Of a DNA stretch of 64,000 nt, positions 47,719 to 59,872 are shown piece after piece. Location of the stretch: positions 1,736,001 to 1,800,000 of the forward strand of contig JAWNGF010000010.1 of assembly GCA_037039685.1 (NCBI GenBank). Direction: 5' to 3'. The translations under genes and the position numbers were made by a program. The notes beneath the pieces were generated by a model. The model made no database searches, was not told the DNA's origin, and saw only the letters and a list, made by a program, of their open reading frames with translations. This DNA is from Ceratobasidium sp. AG-K. Its lineage: Eukaryota; Basidiomycota; Agaricomycetes; Cantharellales; Ceratobasidiaceae. The first letter of the stretch is position 1. Each line of letters opens with the position of its first letter.

Positions 47719-49159
47719 CTAATTAAGTTGAGGGGTGTTCTCCACAAAGTATTCGTGAGAGCTAAGGACAACAAGTCAGTCGCGTGTACACGACATGACG
47801 AATGCAACTTACTCAGCGTTCATGATTGCACGGTCGGGATCGTTCTTGGCCAGCTCCTTCGCGCCAGACTGACCATAGGCATAGTCGTCCGTGCCACCGA
47901 TGTTGACAAAGTGAGTACCTTCATGGACAATGGTTCCAGCCTTGGAATCGGTCCCTTTAACCGGGGCCTTCCAAAAAGCGCCGCACAAATACACTGTTGG
48001 GAACTTGTTTGGGTAGACATAGGCAAATGTATCTGGCTTTGTGCACGAACAGTCGAACTGGAACTGGTCCGGCTTGCCAGTGATGTTGACAAAGTGGCCC
48101 TTGACGATCTCGGTGCGGTTATCGGAGAGATCGCCAAACCAGGTAGTATAACGGTCACCCAGTGCGCCGTTTAAGTATTCGTTGGCGTTCGCGATGTATT
48201 CGTTAGCCGCCTGCGCCGCGGCAGTGAGATCGGCCTGTTGCTCGGAGGTACAATTCCTAAACCTCGCATCGCCCTGGCGCTTGACCATGCGGTTAAGCGG
48301 GAGACTGGCGGTCAAACTGCTCGCAATAGTATCAATGCTTGCCACCCCAGTGTTCGACAATCCCTTCTTCGAGGCCAGGACAGCCGTGCTAAGGACATTG
48401 AGTGCTGCCAACTTGTCCGCCTCCTCGCCGGTGGTCAGCGTCGCAGGTACGCTCGTAATGGAACCATCCTCCTCTACAACGTTGAAATACTCGGCCACAG
48501 AGGTGAGTTTTACAGCGTACGATCCGGCTGAGTGGAAATTATACATCCCCGACACTAGAATCGGAGGAAGCAAAATAGCCTGTCAATCCCCACACCAGTT
48601 GAAATCAGAATAGGAACAGACGTACGATCGTGAACGACCGTTTTATTCTCGCCGGGCTGGAGAACTGTATACGCGCTAGCGTCGTCTAGGGCGGCTGCAA
48701 CGCGAGGGTTGTACTAAGATCCGGTGAGTGCACGAGTAAGATCGCAAGCTGAAATAACTCACCTTGACTCGAATGGCATCCACGTCCGCCAGTGCGCCTG
48801 CAGCTTTCGATTTCACGCCATCTGGACCAGCAACAGGGACTGGCACGAAGTTGAAGGTATGTGTTTTCCACGTGCTCAATGCGCCTAAGCGTAAAGCGAG
48901 AGGATATCAATGGGCGAGCACAAGGACAAGCGAATCGTGGCGTACTGTTCGGGTCGTTCAAGATCTTGACGGCCTTGGAACCTGTGTTTACAATTGTAGC
49001 AGCCACACTCAGATCATCACAACTCTTCATGTCGTCCTGAGTCTTGACTTGCAGCATCAACGAATGCTGCGAAGCATCGCGTTTGACACTCTGAGCGGGA
49101 GGAACAGCTTCAGTCAAAGAAGCGGAAACGAGTGCGAGAAAGAGCGTCGAGTATAGCAT
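47719..49159 (-). CDS. secreted M35 (deuterolysin/peptidyl-Lys) metallopeptidase
   Basis: A secreted zinc endopeptidase of the aspzincin type. A signal peptide is evident (MLYSTLFLALVSASLTEA), followed by a propeptide with a KR cleavage site after AVPPAQSV. A second basic site (RMVKRQ) precedes the mature domain. The catalytic domain has Cys residues in FRNCTSEQQ and FDCSC, the zinc-binding IVHEGTHF helix, and the aspzincin third-ligand motif GTDDYAYG. The last exon reads DSHEYFVENTPQLN-stop, the conserved tail. The frame is complete over five exons with 48-70 bp introns. Gene families of this type are expanded in saprotrophic and plant-associated fungi and help digest protein outside the cell. 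Substrate preference for Lys at P1' is known for relatives but not shown here. Confidence 0.9.
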
Positions 49160-50019
49160 GATGACGGGGGAAAGAAACAGAAAGGTTGGGGTTTAGAGTG
49201 ATAATTGGAGCTCGCCTTTTGAAGATAGATGTGGAGCGTCGGACCCTTGAAACCGGGAGGTAATCACAACCGGGGTGGTGATGTAATTGCTTTCTAGATC
49301 AACACAAAACAGGACCAATTGTCATTTTGAACTTCGATATGTCTGTGTCCTTTCAAACCGTCACATGTGGTCGAAGCGTCGCTACCACACGGTCGCTTGG
49401 AAAACCCGCTCTGTGAAAGGAGATATATTACTCCCAATTTTTTCAGCGGAGCTATATTCGCTACGACCACATGCAGGACTTAGGCCACATGGATAGACTT
49501 ACGTGGAAAGCTCAGAACTGCGACGCCTGGAACACTCGGAAGCTTCACGACACTGTTCGAATCGCATTACATCTTGATTCTATCTTTACAAACTCGAAGA
49601 AGCCCGAAACATCTTTCCTACTAGGGTCCTCGGCCTTCCTCATGGTAGTGGTATAATTGTCTTCCTCCCACACCATTTCCATTACCATAGTATATTTCAC
49701 GTCGAGCTACTCATTAAGGATACTCGTCTTGGCCCTTGGCCGCATAGGTCGACCAAAATCCGAGAAAATATGACCTAGGAGAGATTGCCTACTTCATACA
49801 CTTCCGAGAGCACATGTTATTAGGTTTGGCATAGACAAGTATTATGAAAGCACCTCTCTTCGATATTTTTGGATCGCCCAGCAGAATTAATCGAGGTGTC
49901 GCCATCTCGGGGCCGAATAGATCGTTTACCGCCATCTAGCTGCTACTTATACAACCGTTCGGGGCTGTAGTGCAGCAAGACTTCCTCTCTCACGTCCCCT
50001 CTAACCACCCCGACTAGAA
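49160..50019. other. 860-bp promoter region between divergent genes
   Basis: This region separates the metallopeptidase gene (-) from the permease gene (+). No gene is recognised; the two short plus-strand frames at 49287-49656 lack motifs. Confidence 0.45.
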
Positions 50020-52008
50020 ATGGATAAAGATAAAACCATGTCATTAGTTGTGCTGCCACCTGGTTCTACCTCTGATTTGTCCGATACGGTAGATCGCGAA
50101 AGGTTAGCAAGGATGGGTATGTAACCTTCAGGAGCATCCAATCCTTGGCTAATGGTACATCAGGCTATAAACCAGAACTGAAACGTAACCTCAGCATGTG
50201 GTCTTTGCTGGGGTTCGGGTTTAGTGTGTCTAACAGTTGGTGGGGAGCAAGCGCATCGTTGGCGGCAGGGCTATTGAGTGGAGGTCCTGGTACGTGGCAT
50301 TTGTTGGATTGGGTGATACGCTAACTTAACCAAGCTCCAATTCTACTTTCAAGTGCTTATGGTATACGGTCTGATTCTCCTCTCCATGATTTCAACCTGC
50401 GTCGGAGTATCGTTGTCCGAGCTAGCGAGCGCGATGCCCAACTCTGGAGGCCAATACTACTGGGCTAGCCGAGTTGCGCCTCGAAAGTATGCACCCTTAC
50501 TTGCCTTTCTTACAGGCGCCATGAACTGGGCCGGTTCCGTATTTGCGAGTTCTAGTGTCACTCTTGGTCTCGCAAGTTCGATGGTGGGACTATATGCGCT
50601 TGGGCATCCCGAATTGTGAGCAGTCTATGAGTTACCCTGGAAGATGTGCTCATTCCCCGAAAGTGTTATCTCTCCATGGATGGTATTCGTCACGTACCAA
50701 CTCATCAACGTTGTCATGCTGTCGTTCAATTGCGTTCATCGCATATTGCCTACGTTATCAACGGTGTCATTGTACTGCTCGATAATCGGGTGTGTTGTCA
50801 GTACAATTGTCGTCCCAGCAGTAAGCGAAATCAAGCAGCCAGTCGAATTTGTTTTTGCGACGTTCATCAACCAAAGCGGGTGGAACAATAACGTTCTCGC
50901 ATTTATCGTGGGACTAATATCGCCAACCTGGTGAATAATACCCTGACCATGGCATCAATAGCAGCTGAAAATCATACAGGTGCTTCGCAGGACTCGACGT
51001 CGCAACTCATATGGCGGAAGAGATCCACCAACCTGAACGAATGATTCCAAGGAGCATCATGCTAACCATACCCATTGGGTTGGTTTCCTCCTTGGCGTAT
51101 ACGGTCGCCATGTTTTTCAGCTTGTCTGATTTCGATGGCGTCACTGGCTCGGCAACCGGAGTTCCAATCTTACAGCTGTATTATCAGGCAACCAGGAGTT
51201 TCGGAGGTGCTGTTGGATTGCACTTGTTATTCCTTTTAACGGGATTTGGGTGTTTGATTGCTTGTCGTACGTGGCTTGCTCGGTATATGCGTGGATATTA
51301 GCGAATATTGCTTCTAGATACTTGGCAAGCTCGACTAGCTTGGTCATTTTCTCGAGACCGGGGCTTGCCTGGCTCCAGGTGGTGGTCGGTCGTCAATTCC
51401 ACAACAGGTTCGTCGGTTCATCGTGCTTTGTGGTTTTGCCCACTGACCCTTGCGTATCCCAGGTGTCCCGCTCAATGCCCATTTAATGAGCTGCATGTGG
51501 GTAGCCTTGCTGGATGCCTGTACATCGCTTCCTCTACGGCTTTCAACAGGTATGTGTTCCCCGGTCGTCCATATGGTCCACACCCGGCTCATTATCATCC
51601 ACGAAAGCATCATCACGGGGTGTATAACCTTTCTCTACTTGTCGTACGCAATCCCAGTCTCTTGCCTGTTGCTCCGAGGGCGATCAAGGTTTCAACACGG
51701 CCCGTTTTGGCTAGGGCCCGTTGGGTTTGCTTGCAATGTGGTATTACTGGGTTGGACATTGTTTTGCCTGACATTCTATAGTTTCCCATTCGTTATGCCC
51801 GCTAGTCCAGGTAAATTAGTTTAGTTCATTCGTCATGGACTTGCGTTGACGTTACATCCCAATAGGAAATATGAATTATGCGAGCGTAGCCATTGTAGGA
51901 TATTTAATCTATTCGGGCGCATACTGGTATCTGCGCGGCCGTTATATCTTTCGTGTTCCAGAGGTGGAGGGGGAACCAGTTATTCGTGAAAAGATAACAA
52001 CAGCTTAA
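50020..52008 (+). CDS. amino-acid/choline/GABA permease (APC superfamily), one frameshift
   Basis: This is a 12-helix plasma-membrane transporter of the fungal amino-acid/choline (ACT) branch. After MDKDKTMSLVVLPP it shows KRNLSMWSLLGFGFSVSNSW, LAAGLLSGGP, VLMVYGLILLSMISTCVGVS, LSELASAMPNSGGQYYWASR, AFLTGAMNWAGSVF, then GLDVATHMAEEIHQPERMIP, the conserved loop of the family, and TWQARLAWSFSRDRGLPGS. The last exon is NMNYASVAIVGYLIYSGAYW to EKITTA-stop. About nine exons. One base appears to be missing near 51490-51505, where GVPLNAHLMSC must change frame to reach SLAGCLYIASSTAFN. Otherwise splice sites and phases are good. The substrate could be choline, GABA or another amine; sequence alone does not decide. 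The 3' end is repeated at about 53685-53830. Confidence 0.85.
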
Positions 52009-52057
52009 GGATATATAACCTTGTAAACCGAATTACATGCGCCAAACTAGATAAATA

Positions 52058-53484
52058 TCATGCAAGTAGTGTACCAGGTTGAGATCTAAGCGAAGGCAGC
52101 CAGATAAATTTAGCAGTGCACATAACTATCTTGTTTACATTCATACGCAATTTAAGAACCCTTAGCTTCCTCCAGCTCGCACTGCTCCTCGATTGACTCG
52201 CTGCTCTCCACACCCGCTTTCTGTTTCTCATAGAATGACTCTCGCTCCAACATCGTCTCAGATACTCCCAACCAAGTGCTTCATCTCCGTTCCGCTCCTT
52301 CCACCACCTGAGCTCAGCCTCTCCGTGCGGAAGATACCAGGGAGCCTGTGTCTTGATGTACGTTCTTGCAACCGTATTGCGCATCTCAGGGTTCCCAAGA
52401 AGCCGATGGTAAATTCGCTTGTGAAGCATGGAAAGTGCGAGTATGCCATTGAGGGGCAAATGTTGTATAATCAACTGGATAACTACGGGAGGTAGCTTTG
52501 ATATTGGTTCGAATGGCGTTGAGTTGAAAGCTGCAGGGAGTGACACCAAGGCACTCTGAGATGATTTGAGTGTGGATATTGGGCCGATAGGGAACCTAGT
52601 TGTCAGATGCAGGGCGTACTTGTAAGTACCTTGAATTCGATGCTTTGCACTGGGACTAACCGATCGGGTCGCATCCACATCCAGAATCCTTGCTCGCGCA
52701 TGACTTCGACAATATCTTCGGGGCGGCCTAAATCCCCCAACTGATGTAACGATGTCTCCTCCACGTCACCCAAATACCATGGAAATTGATCCACGTACTG
52801 CGCTATAACGCCGTAGTCGACTCCGGGCAAGACGTACCAATCGTGTGCCGGAAAATGTCCTTTCCTCATAGCGAGTTCCCATAGCCGTTGTGGCGATACA
52901 CGTCCAGCGGTAGCAGCCTCTAGGATAGGGAGCATATAGCTCTGCACGAAAAAGCAGCAGCCAAAAGATACGAGCACGCCGTTTTCGTTGTCCGTTGAAC
53001 TTGAGACGAACCCGAGATCGAATTGATCGCCCATCATCCAATCCGAGATGACGCGAACATGGCCCCCTGCTTGTTTAAGGAGTTCCTCCAAAGGAGGGTC
53101 AACATCCACTTCCCAAAGAGGTCTGTCTTGGTTATCATGGAATGCACCTATGGTATGGTACACAGTTTAGGTCGGTAAGCCTCACAGATTTATTTGCCTC
53201 CTGTCGCAACTTGCCAATGATAGAAATGGCCTGTTGCCCCTCCACTTCGTCAGCGTTCAGGAGCAATTCCAACGCCTCGCGCGTTCTCCTGATCCTCTCC
53301 CCTCCTTCTTCAGGATCTTCTATAACTAGGCCGTATTCATTCTCGTAATATTCAAGGAGAAGATATGCTTCTGGACTACACGCGGATATCTAGAAAATCA
53401 GGGGGTTAGACACACGTGATCCGCGTAGTTATCTCTGAAATGTAGAGCTCAACGCACTTGGCAATATGTGGTAACCTTACCCAT
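52058..53484 (-). CDS. F-box protein, tandem copy 1
   Basis: Starts MGKVTTYCQ and contains, in order, the conserved middle GGCCFFVQSYMLPILEAAT-like block (here FGCCFFVQSYMLPILEAAT), GRVSPQRLWELAMRKGHFPA, LPGVDYGVIAQYVDQFPWY and GFWMWMRPDR, then an F-box (SKLPPVVIQLIIQHLPLNGI, LSMLHKRIYHRLLG) and a C-terminal block APWYLPHGEAELRWWKERNG, EYLRRCWSESHS. F-box proteins bring substrates to SCF ubiquitin ligases through Skp1. Here the F-box lies late rather than at the N-terminus, and the front half is an unrecognised domain. Compared with copy 2 one base is lost at about 52200, changing the final residues and extending the C-terminus by about 30 codons. It is tail-to-tail with the permease gene. 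Confidence 0.7.
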
Positions 53485-53684
53485 AGTCAACGGAACGCTG
53501 AGCGCGTAGAGAAGATTGGGTTACGTCGTGAACATTAACAGGGGAGGGGGCTATCCTGTATATATCGGCAGTGATGCCCGAACAACGTGCTAGTAGTTGA
53601 AATCAATACAGTGCGACGGTACATACGAGACGCTTGTTACGTCATTGTGTGTGTGGGTTTGTCCGAGTCTTGCCCCTGCAAGCC

Positions 53685-53830
53685 GTATATTTGATCTATT
53701 CAGGCGCATACTGGTGTCCGTAGGGTCGTTATGTCTTTCGTGTTCCAGAGCTGGACGGGGAATCAATTATTTGCGAAAAGGCAGCAGCTTAGGCTTAGGG
53801 GCCCATATAAACCAAATTGAAATGCGTCAA
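53685..53830 (+). pseudogene. relic of the permease 3' end
   Basis: The sequence closely matches the last permease exon and its 3' flank (about 51900-52050): TTGATCTATTCAGGCGCATA, the string TCTTTCGTGTTCCAGAG, and ACCAAATTGAAATGCGTCAA versus ACCGAATTACATGCGCCAAA. It has several substitutions and no reading context. It shows that the duplicated block included the permease end as well as the F-box gene. Confidence 0.75.
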
Positions 53831-53934
53831 GTTAACTTAGTATTCCATCAACAGTGTGGGGTTGGGAATGAATTTAAAGTAGCTAGAGATATTTGGACGC
53901 GCATACAACTATCTTGTTTGCGTTCATACTCAAT

Positions 53935-55285
53935 TTAAGGACCCTTGGCTTCCTCCAGCTCGCACTGCTCCTCAATTGACTCGGCTGCTCTCCAAACCCG
54001 CTTTCTGTTTCTCATAGAGTGACTCTCGCTCCAGCATCGTCTCAGGTACTCCCAACCAAGCGCTTCATCTCCGTTTCGCTCCTTCCACCACTTGATCTCA
54101 GTTTCTCCATACGGAAGATACCAAGGGGCTTGTGCATGAATATACGATTTTGCTACCGAGTTGCGTGTTCCAGAGCTCCCGAGAAGCTGATGGTATAACG
54201 CCTTGTTGAGCATGGAAAGCGTAACTATGTCGCGGAGATGTAGCTGTTGTATAATTAGCTGGATAATTTCGGGGGGTAGGTTTGATATCGATCCGATTGG
54301 CGTTGACTCGCCGGGGAGCGACATGAATACATCTGGGGTTGATATGGGTGTAGTTGTGGAGCCGATAGGGAACCTGGTAGTCGGGCGGTGACATGCTTGT
54401 AAGCGCTTTATAGTATACGATAACTCGCACTGGAACTGACCGATCTGGTCGCATCCACATCCAGAACCCTTCTTTACGCATGACTTCGACAATCTCTTCA
54501 GATGTACCCAAGTTCCCCAAGTCATAAAACAACGTCTTCTCCCAGCGCAGTTTGCCGAAGTACCACGGAAACTGCGATAGGTGCCGCGATATGATACCAT
54601 AATCGACTCCGGGCAAGACGGACCAATTGTGTGCCGGAAAATGTCCTTTCCTCATAGCGAGTTCCCATAGCCGTTGTGGCGATACACGCCCGGCAGTAGC
54701 AGCCTCTAGGATGGGGAGCATATAGCTCTGCACGAAAAAGCAGCCGCCAAAAGACACGAGCACACTATTTTCGCCGTTTGAACTTGAGGCGAACCCCAGA
54801 TCAAAGTACCACCTTTCACCCATTTCCCAGTCTGTGAGCACGCGAACATGGCCCTTTGCTTGTCTTAATATGCCTTCCAAAGGAAGGCCATTGTCGTCGT
54901 AGTCTAGAAGATGTTCATCTTTATCGCTATGGAATGCCCCTGCACGATAGCACGCGGTTGAAGTAAGCAAAACTCGGAGAATATTATACTTCCTATCGTT
55001 ACTTGCCAATGATAGAAAGAGTCTGGTGTCCCTTTATTTCATCGTCGTTCAACAACAGTTTTATCGCCTTCCATGTTTTCCCAATGCTTTCACCCTTCCC
55101 CGTATTTTCAGCCGTTGCTTGATCATACTCATCTTCGAAATACTCAGGGAAATAGCATGTTTCTGGGCTGCATCCAGATATCTAGGGGAATATGAAGAAA
55201 GTTTAATACATGTGGCTTGTAAAGTTATTCGGTGCAATACAAGCTTTACGGGGCATACCTGGCAATATGTGGTGACTTTACCCAT
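53935..55285 (-). CDS. F-box protein, tandem copy 2
   Basis: Close paralogue of the gene at 52058-53484 with the same exon plan. After MGKVTTYCQ and ISGCSPETCYFPEYFEDEYD it has HVRVLTDWEMGERWYFDLGF, FGGCFFVQSYMLPILEAAT, GRVSPQRLWELAMRKGHFPA, GVDYGIISRHLSQFPWYFG and GFWMWMRPDR. The F-box is SNLPPEIIQLIIQQLHLRDI followed by TLSMLNKALYHQLLG, the best match to the family consensus in this pair. It ends ESIEEQCELEEAKGP-stop. Substrate recognition would be by the N-terminal region, which I cannot assign; SCF membership is inferred from the F-box alone. No frame break seen. Confidence 0.72.
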
Positions 55286-55766
55286 CGTCACTGGCGATAG
55301 TTTAATAGTGTGCAGAATCTATTCGCGATGTCAAACTGGGTCGTGGATGGAGTAATCGCGTTGATGAGCCATAAAACGGCGACGATGCAACGGCGACGAT
55401 GCCCGAACAACGTGTCAGTGGTCAATGTGGAAACAATGTGGCGTTACGGTATATGCGCGGGATGTTAGGGTTTTTGTTGCACCACATACAATTATTGATG
55501 CATAGCATCTATAAAGACACGAGCTTTGACGAAAAACTCGTGAGGAGTATGCCGTCAGTGTCCCTTCGGCCAGGCAAGGACTCGATGTCAAAGCAACATA
55601 CGCACACAGTCACCTCTATAGGCTTATAGGCTTTGGGGATGTAGACGTCGCATGGATAAACGTACGTGGTGACTCTCCCTCATCCAAGTGGATCCCAAGC
55701 ACTAGCAAATAAATTTGATTATAATCGCAATAAAGAGAGTACACATATGTTCGAGACCACTACATT
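55286..55766. other. intergenic region upstream of F-box copy 2
   Basis: About 480 bp. The stretch GATGCCCGAACAACGTG near 55398 matches 53574-53590 upstream of F-box copy 1, so the promoter was duplicated with the gene. No gene is seen. Confidence 0.5.
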
Positions 55767-58700
55767 CTAAGGCCCCGATAAAGGGGTCCATTTTGTATCT
55801 CGTCGCGTGCTAAGATAGATATCTCCGCCCGCATCTGGTTTTCTCCATGACCCCGGTTGACTCGGTTGCACGTTGGCCAACTAAGTGTTTGGAATAAGCA
55901 TGGTGGGTTGAAGGTATGCCTGTATACGTACTAGATATCGCTGGCCGATGCGTACTGGGTCGCTCCCAAACGAAAGGACGTCCCATACTGTCAACTGTGC
56001 AGTTCGTCCGACTGACTTGCGTAATTGGCGGGCATCTTTAATCACTGCTACTCGAAAATTCCGCACTTTTCGAGGTGGACAAGTGGTCTGAATGACTAAT
56101 GTTAGATGTATCTGGGGACCTGTGATGAACACGCTTACGGCAAGCTCTCGTTCCATGTCTTCCTCTCGTCTCTCGTACTCTTCGGCATACTTCTTTTTAA
56201 TCGAGTCCGCTAGCCAAGCGGCTGACATGGACTCGAACTTTTGCGTTTTAAGTACATCGAGATCATATTCAGAATCCTCTAAATCATCGAGGAATGACTC
56301 GGCATCACCAGGGGGTGAGTCTGAGCACATCTCGTTAGCCTTGGAACGTTGTCTACTGGATTCTGCTCACCATCAGCATTAAATCTGGCTCCTTTGGCGG
56401 CGCTGCTCAGCCTGTGGACCGCACTCTTCATTCGCTCTAGCCTATTTTCGAGCTGCGTGCGCCATTTGCTCGCCTCGTTGATGTGCCGCTCCTGTTTACC
56501 AATACCAAGAGCCGGGATAAGTAACTGTCACCAGCCCACCGGAAAGGTCATGTCTAACTGACCTCCCAAGCCCTCTGAGCATCGTCTTCCGCGCTCTGGT
56601 CATATGGACGACCGGACCGGCCGGTCGCGTCTGTTTCGACGTACCCAACCGGGAACAGCTTCGTCACAGTCACGTCTAACAACGCTACGGATCCACCATC
56701 TGCCGTGAGGCTACGCAGTGATGCGATGAACGGCTGAGACTGAAATCCTAGTCGAGCATCCCAGCGAGCGAGCGAGGTCGAGTTTCCGGCGATTTTCAGC
56801 GAAGACGTATGATAGGCTTTGAGCACCTCTTTCCCTTCGTGCCCTCCCTCCAGCTGAGATAGCGCCGTCAGTACCGCATACAATCTAGTGTGAACTCGGT
56901 TTGAACTTACTCGGGCTCCAGAGATGGCAATCTTGCGCCCGGCAACAAGCTTTCCCTTTTTTGCAGCGCGTCCCAGTGCCTTGTCCGTCGTCGCCCGAAT
57001 CCGATACCACCCATCGGTCAACTCAATTTCCGCCTCATCGTTCTTTCCCAACTGTACGTCGCTGATGCACAGTACCATCGCCTGTGCGGCCGAGGCGTCG
57101 CGTTCCTGAATTCGTCGAATCGCTGGTCGTTCTGCACGGTTGATCTCGCGTTCGTATCTACACATCGTCCATCAGGTGTTTGATTGAGCTATAAAGTAGC
57201 GACCTACCGGTATAGCATCTGGTGGAGAGCCTCTTCCCAACTCCATTTCTTCTTGGCGTCCATGCCACTAGTACGCGCCAACCCAGACAGCTTCCATACA
57301 ACTTCCGCCCAGTGGTTATGGACCCATGCCTCCTCGGCTAGCGCGCACCCGTGCTCCTGCAGCGCTTGGAGCATTTCTGTGTGGCCACCCTGCGGGAATC
57401 TGAAGCTTGCTGCGGCCTTGAGGGTGAGGTAAGGGCTAGATTGGACAAGAGCTCTAAGCAAACGATGATTGAAAAGTCTAACCAAACCACGAACATATTT
57501 GCAACAGCCGCATTAGGGCCTCCTTTACCATTGGAGGGTACGAATCCCGCCTCACGAAGGCTCCTCCGACCAGGTTTAGGTTCTACAACCGACAAATTAG
57601 ACGAAAACACTTGTAATATTTCAAAACTAGCTCACTAGTATCAAACACGGCTCGCTCCCATATCCGCCTCTCTTTCTCCGCCTCGAGCGCCCTCGTAATC
57701 CCGCTGATCCCAGACCCGTGGCCATTCACGGCGCTCCGCAAAGGCGTCGAAGACTTTAAAGGCGTTGCGAAGCTGTTGGTCTTGCTAGGTGTCCCTCGCA
57801 ACGCATCTCTCCCCTTTTCACCAGGTGCCATCCCAGGTTTGAACGGGGTAGTAAATCCCGAGCCCTTGTTTTTCGGCTTTCTCTGTGATAAGCCTAGTCG
57901 GTAGAGTGTCGAGGGTGCAGCTTGGGATAGTGTCGATGTACTTGCTTGAGAGAACATGGGCATTGGAGCAGCGAGCTCGGACGGCGTTTGGGCGGAATTT
58001 CGAGACACGGCAGTTGGTCTGACGGGAGTTTTGAATAGGGTGGTTGGGTTGCGAGCAGGCGTCCCGGTTAGCTGCCCTCGTGCGGAAAAGGGGTCCTCGG
58101 AGGCTCTAGAAAGGGCGGGTGGCAAGACGGATCCAGAGCCTGACGCCTCGGGTACAGTCTCGACTCGTTCGTCCAGAGTGGCCACTGTCCGTGAGTCGTT
58201 CAAGTTCTCCATTGGCCGAAACACACTTCTTGAGGGCAACATACCGTGAGAAGGCGCTACAGAGCGTTGTTTCCCCTTGCCCTTCACGTCGGGTACCGAA
58301 TCAGCCAACTCGGCACTGTTAGTGGGTTCCAGCAATCCGACCCCAGAATCATCCACGTTGTCGGCATCCAGCTTGGATGTTGTCGGCATTCCAGCTTGTG
58401 AAGCAGGAATGGTATCCGACCCGGGAGCCAAGCGTGGTAAACGTGTACGCGCTTGAGGTTTCCATTTGGTATCTTGCTGGTACGCCATTAACTTTTCGGC
58501 AGAAGCTTTGATCTGTTCCTCGGTCAAAGGCTTCATGCCGCCCGCTCCACCAGCCAGCTTTATATTCAGTTTTATAGTTGGTTTGGCCGAGGTGGCGGCT
58601 GACTCGAGCTCCAGCTTGTCACGGGGTACCTGGCTCGCAGGCATGAAGGCAGGCATGGCGTCATCGTAGTTCATGCTTGCGGCTGAAGCAAACCCAATAG

Positions 58701-59792
58701 TCGGCGCAACCAAAGCACTGAAGTCGATGTTAGCGTCCTCGTCGTGTTCGTCTTCTGGGTCTGGTTCTGGGGGGTCGATGGCATCAGGAGCTGGTTCTGC
58801 GTTGGTTGAAGTCGATGGAGCAGGGGGAGGAGGTAAAGCGGGCGGAGGCATGGTCCGTTGCTTGATCTGAGGTTTCCATTTCGTATCTTGCTGATAGTTC
58901 ATGAGCTTATTGGCCGACGCTCGGATCTCCTCTGCTGTAATCGGTTTGAGAGCTCCTCCACCTCCGGCAAGTTTAATGTTCAGTTTGGCAGTAGGTTTCG
59001 ACGTGGCGCTGGTGGATGCAAGCTCGGATTTAGCGATTGGCACTTGACTAGCAGGCATAAACATCGGTAGGGAAGGATCGGAGAGTATGGTATCGGTTGA
59101 CGCGAACCCGACTGCTGGAGGAATGGGTACGTATGAGCCAAAGTCGATGTCCGCCACGTTTTCTGGGATAGGTTCGTCATCGTCATCGTCGTGTGTGCCA
59201 GTCCGTAGATCCAATGGTGCAGCAGACGTGGTGGAGAACAATGGACTAGGTATTGGAGGGCCAAGCGAAGCCAGGTTGCGCGAGTTGACACGTTTGAAAG
59301 CCCCCATGGTAGGAGACGCCTCGCGCGCCTCGCTCTGAGACGACGGATAGTCGCCTAGAGTAATTCATTAGCCAGCAATAGCAGATAAATGGACCACATA
59401 CCGCGTATTATGTCAAACTTATAGGCGCTATTCGCATCTGCCTCTCCTTGGCTGGACGGAATCTCCTCTTCTTCATCGGGTAGGTTATTACTATCGAGGA
59501 ACGGGTCATCGCCAGAATGTGCAACACATGTGACATCGAGATCAGGCCTTGACACGTCGTATTCGTCGACTCCTTGGAGAGCCTCGTCGTCAAAGTCGAT
59601 TTCCGAGCCAAACCAGCCGTCTGAGAAAGAATCCGTCCGAGCCACAGGAGCCGGTTCCTCGTCTAGCGGCTCATTACTGAGTCGTGGGCGTTTGCCAGCG
59701 CGAGGCGAGTCTTCTCCGTCGGCTGATGCAGCGTTAGCACGGTTCACGTTCATGTCGCGCCGCTTACCCTTGCGCATCGCCGATTTCGACAT
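55767..59792 (-). CDS. BRCA2: BRCA2 homologue (recombination mediator)
   Basis: BRCA2/Brh2 loads Rad51 on single-stranded DNA. The start is MSKSAMRKGKRRDMN (59792). The N-terminal half holds two direct repeats of about 100 residues (about 59150-58850 and 58740-58450) built on GFAS..., FMPASQVP, KLNIKLAGG and YQQDTKWKP. The DNA-binding domain is unmistakable: helical part WVHNHWAEVVWKLSGLA, YRYEREINRAERPAIRRI and ERDASAAQAMVLCISDV, then the first OB fold (ELTDGWYRIRATTDKALGRA, GRKIAISGAR, SLARWDARLGF). A Lys/Glu/Arg helix and a further OB-type strand set follow, and the end is DIYLSTRRDTKWTPLSGP, as in fungal and plant homologues. The FASA tetrapeptide fits the FxxA core of BRC Rad51-binding motifs. 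About ten exons; no frame break seen. Confidence 0.87.
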
Positions 59793-59872
59793 CGTGGTCA
59801 AGGTCGGGATCACTCGCGTTCAAGTCATGTGACTAGATCGAATGTTACATCAAGCGCTACGTTACACAGTCG

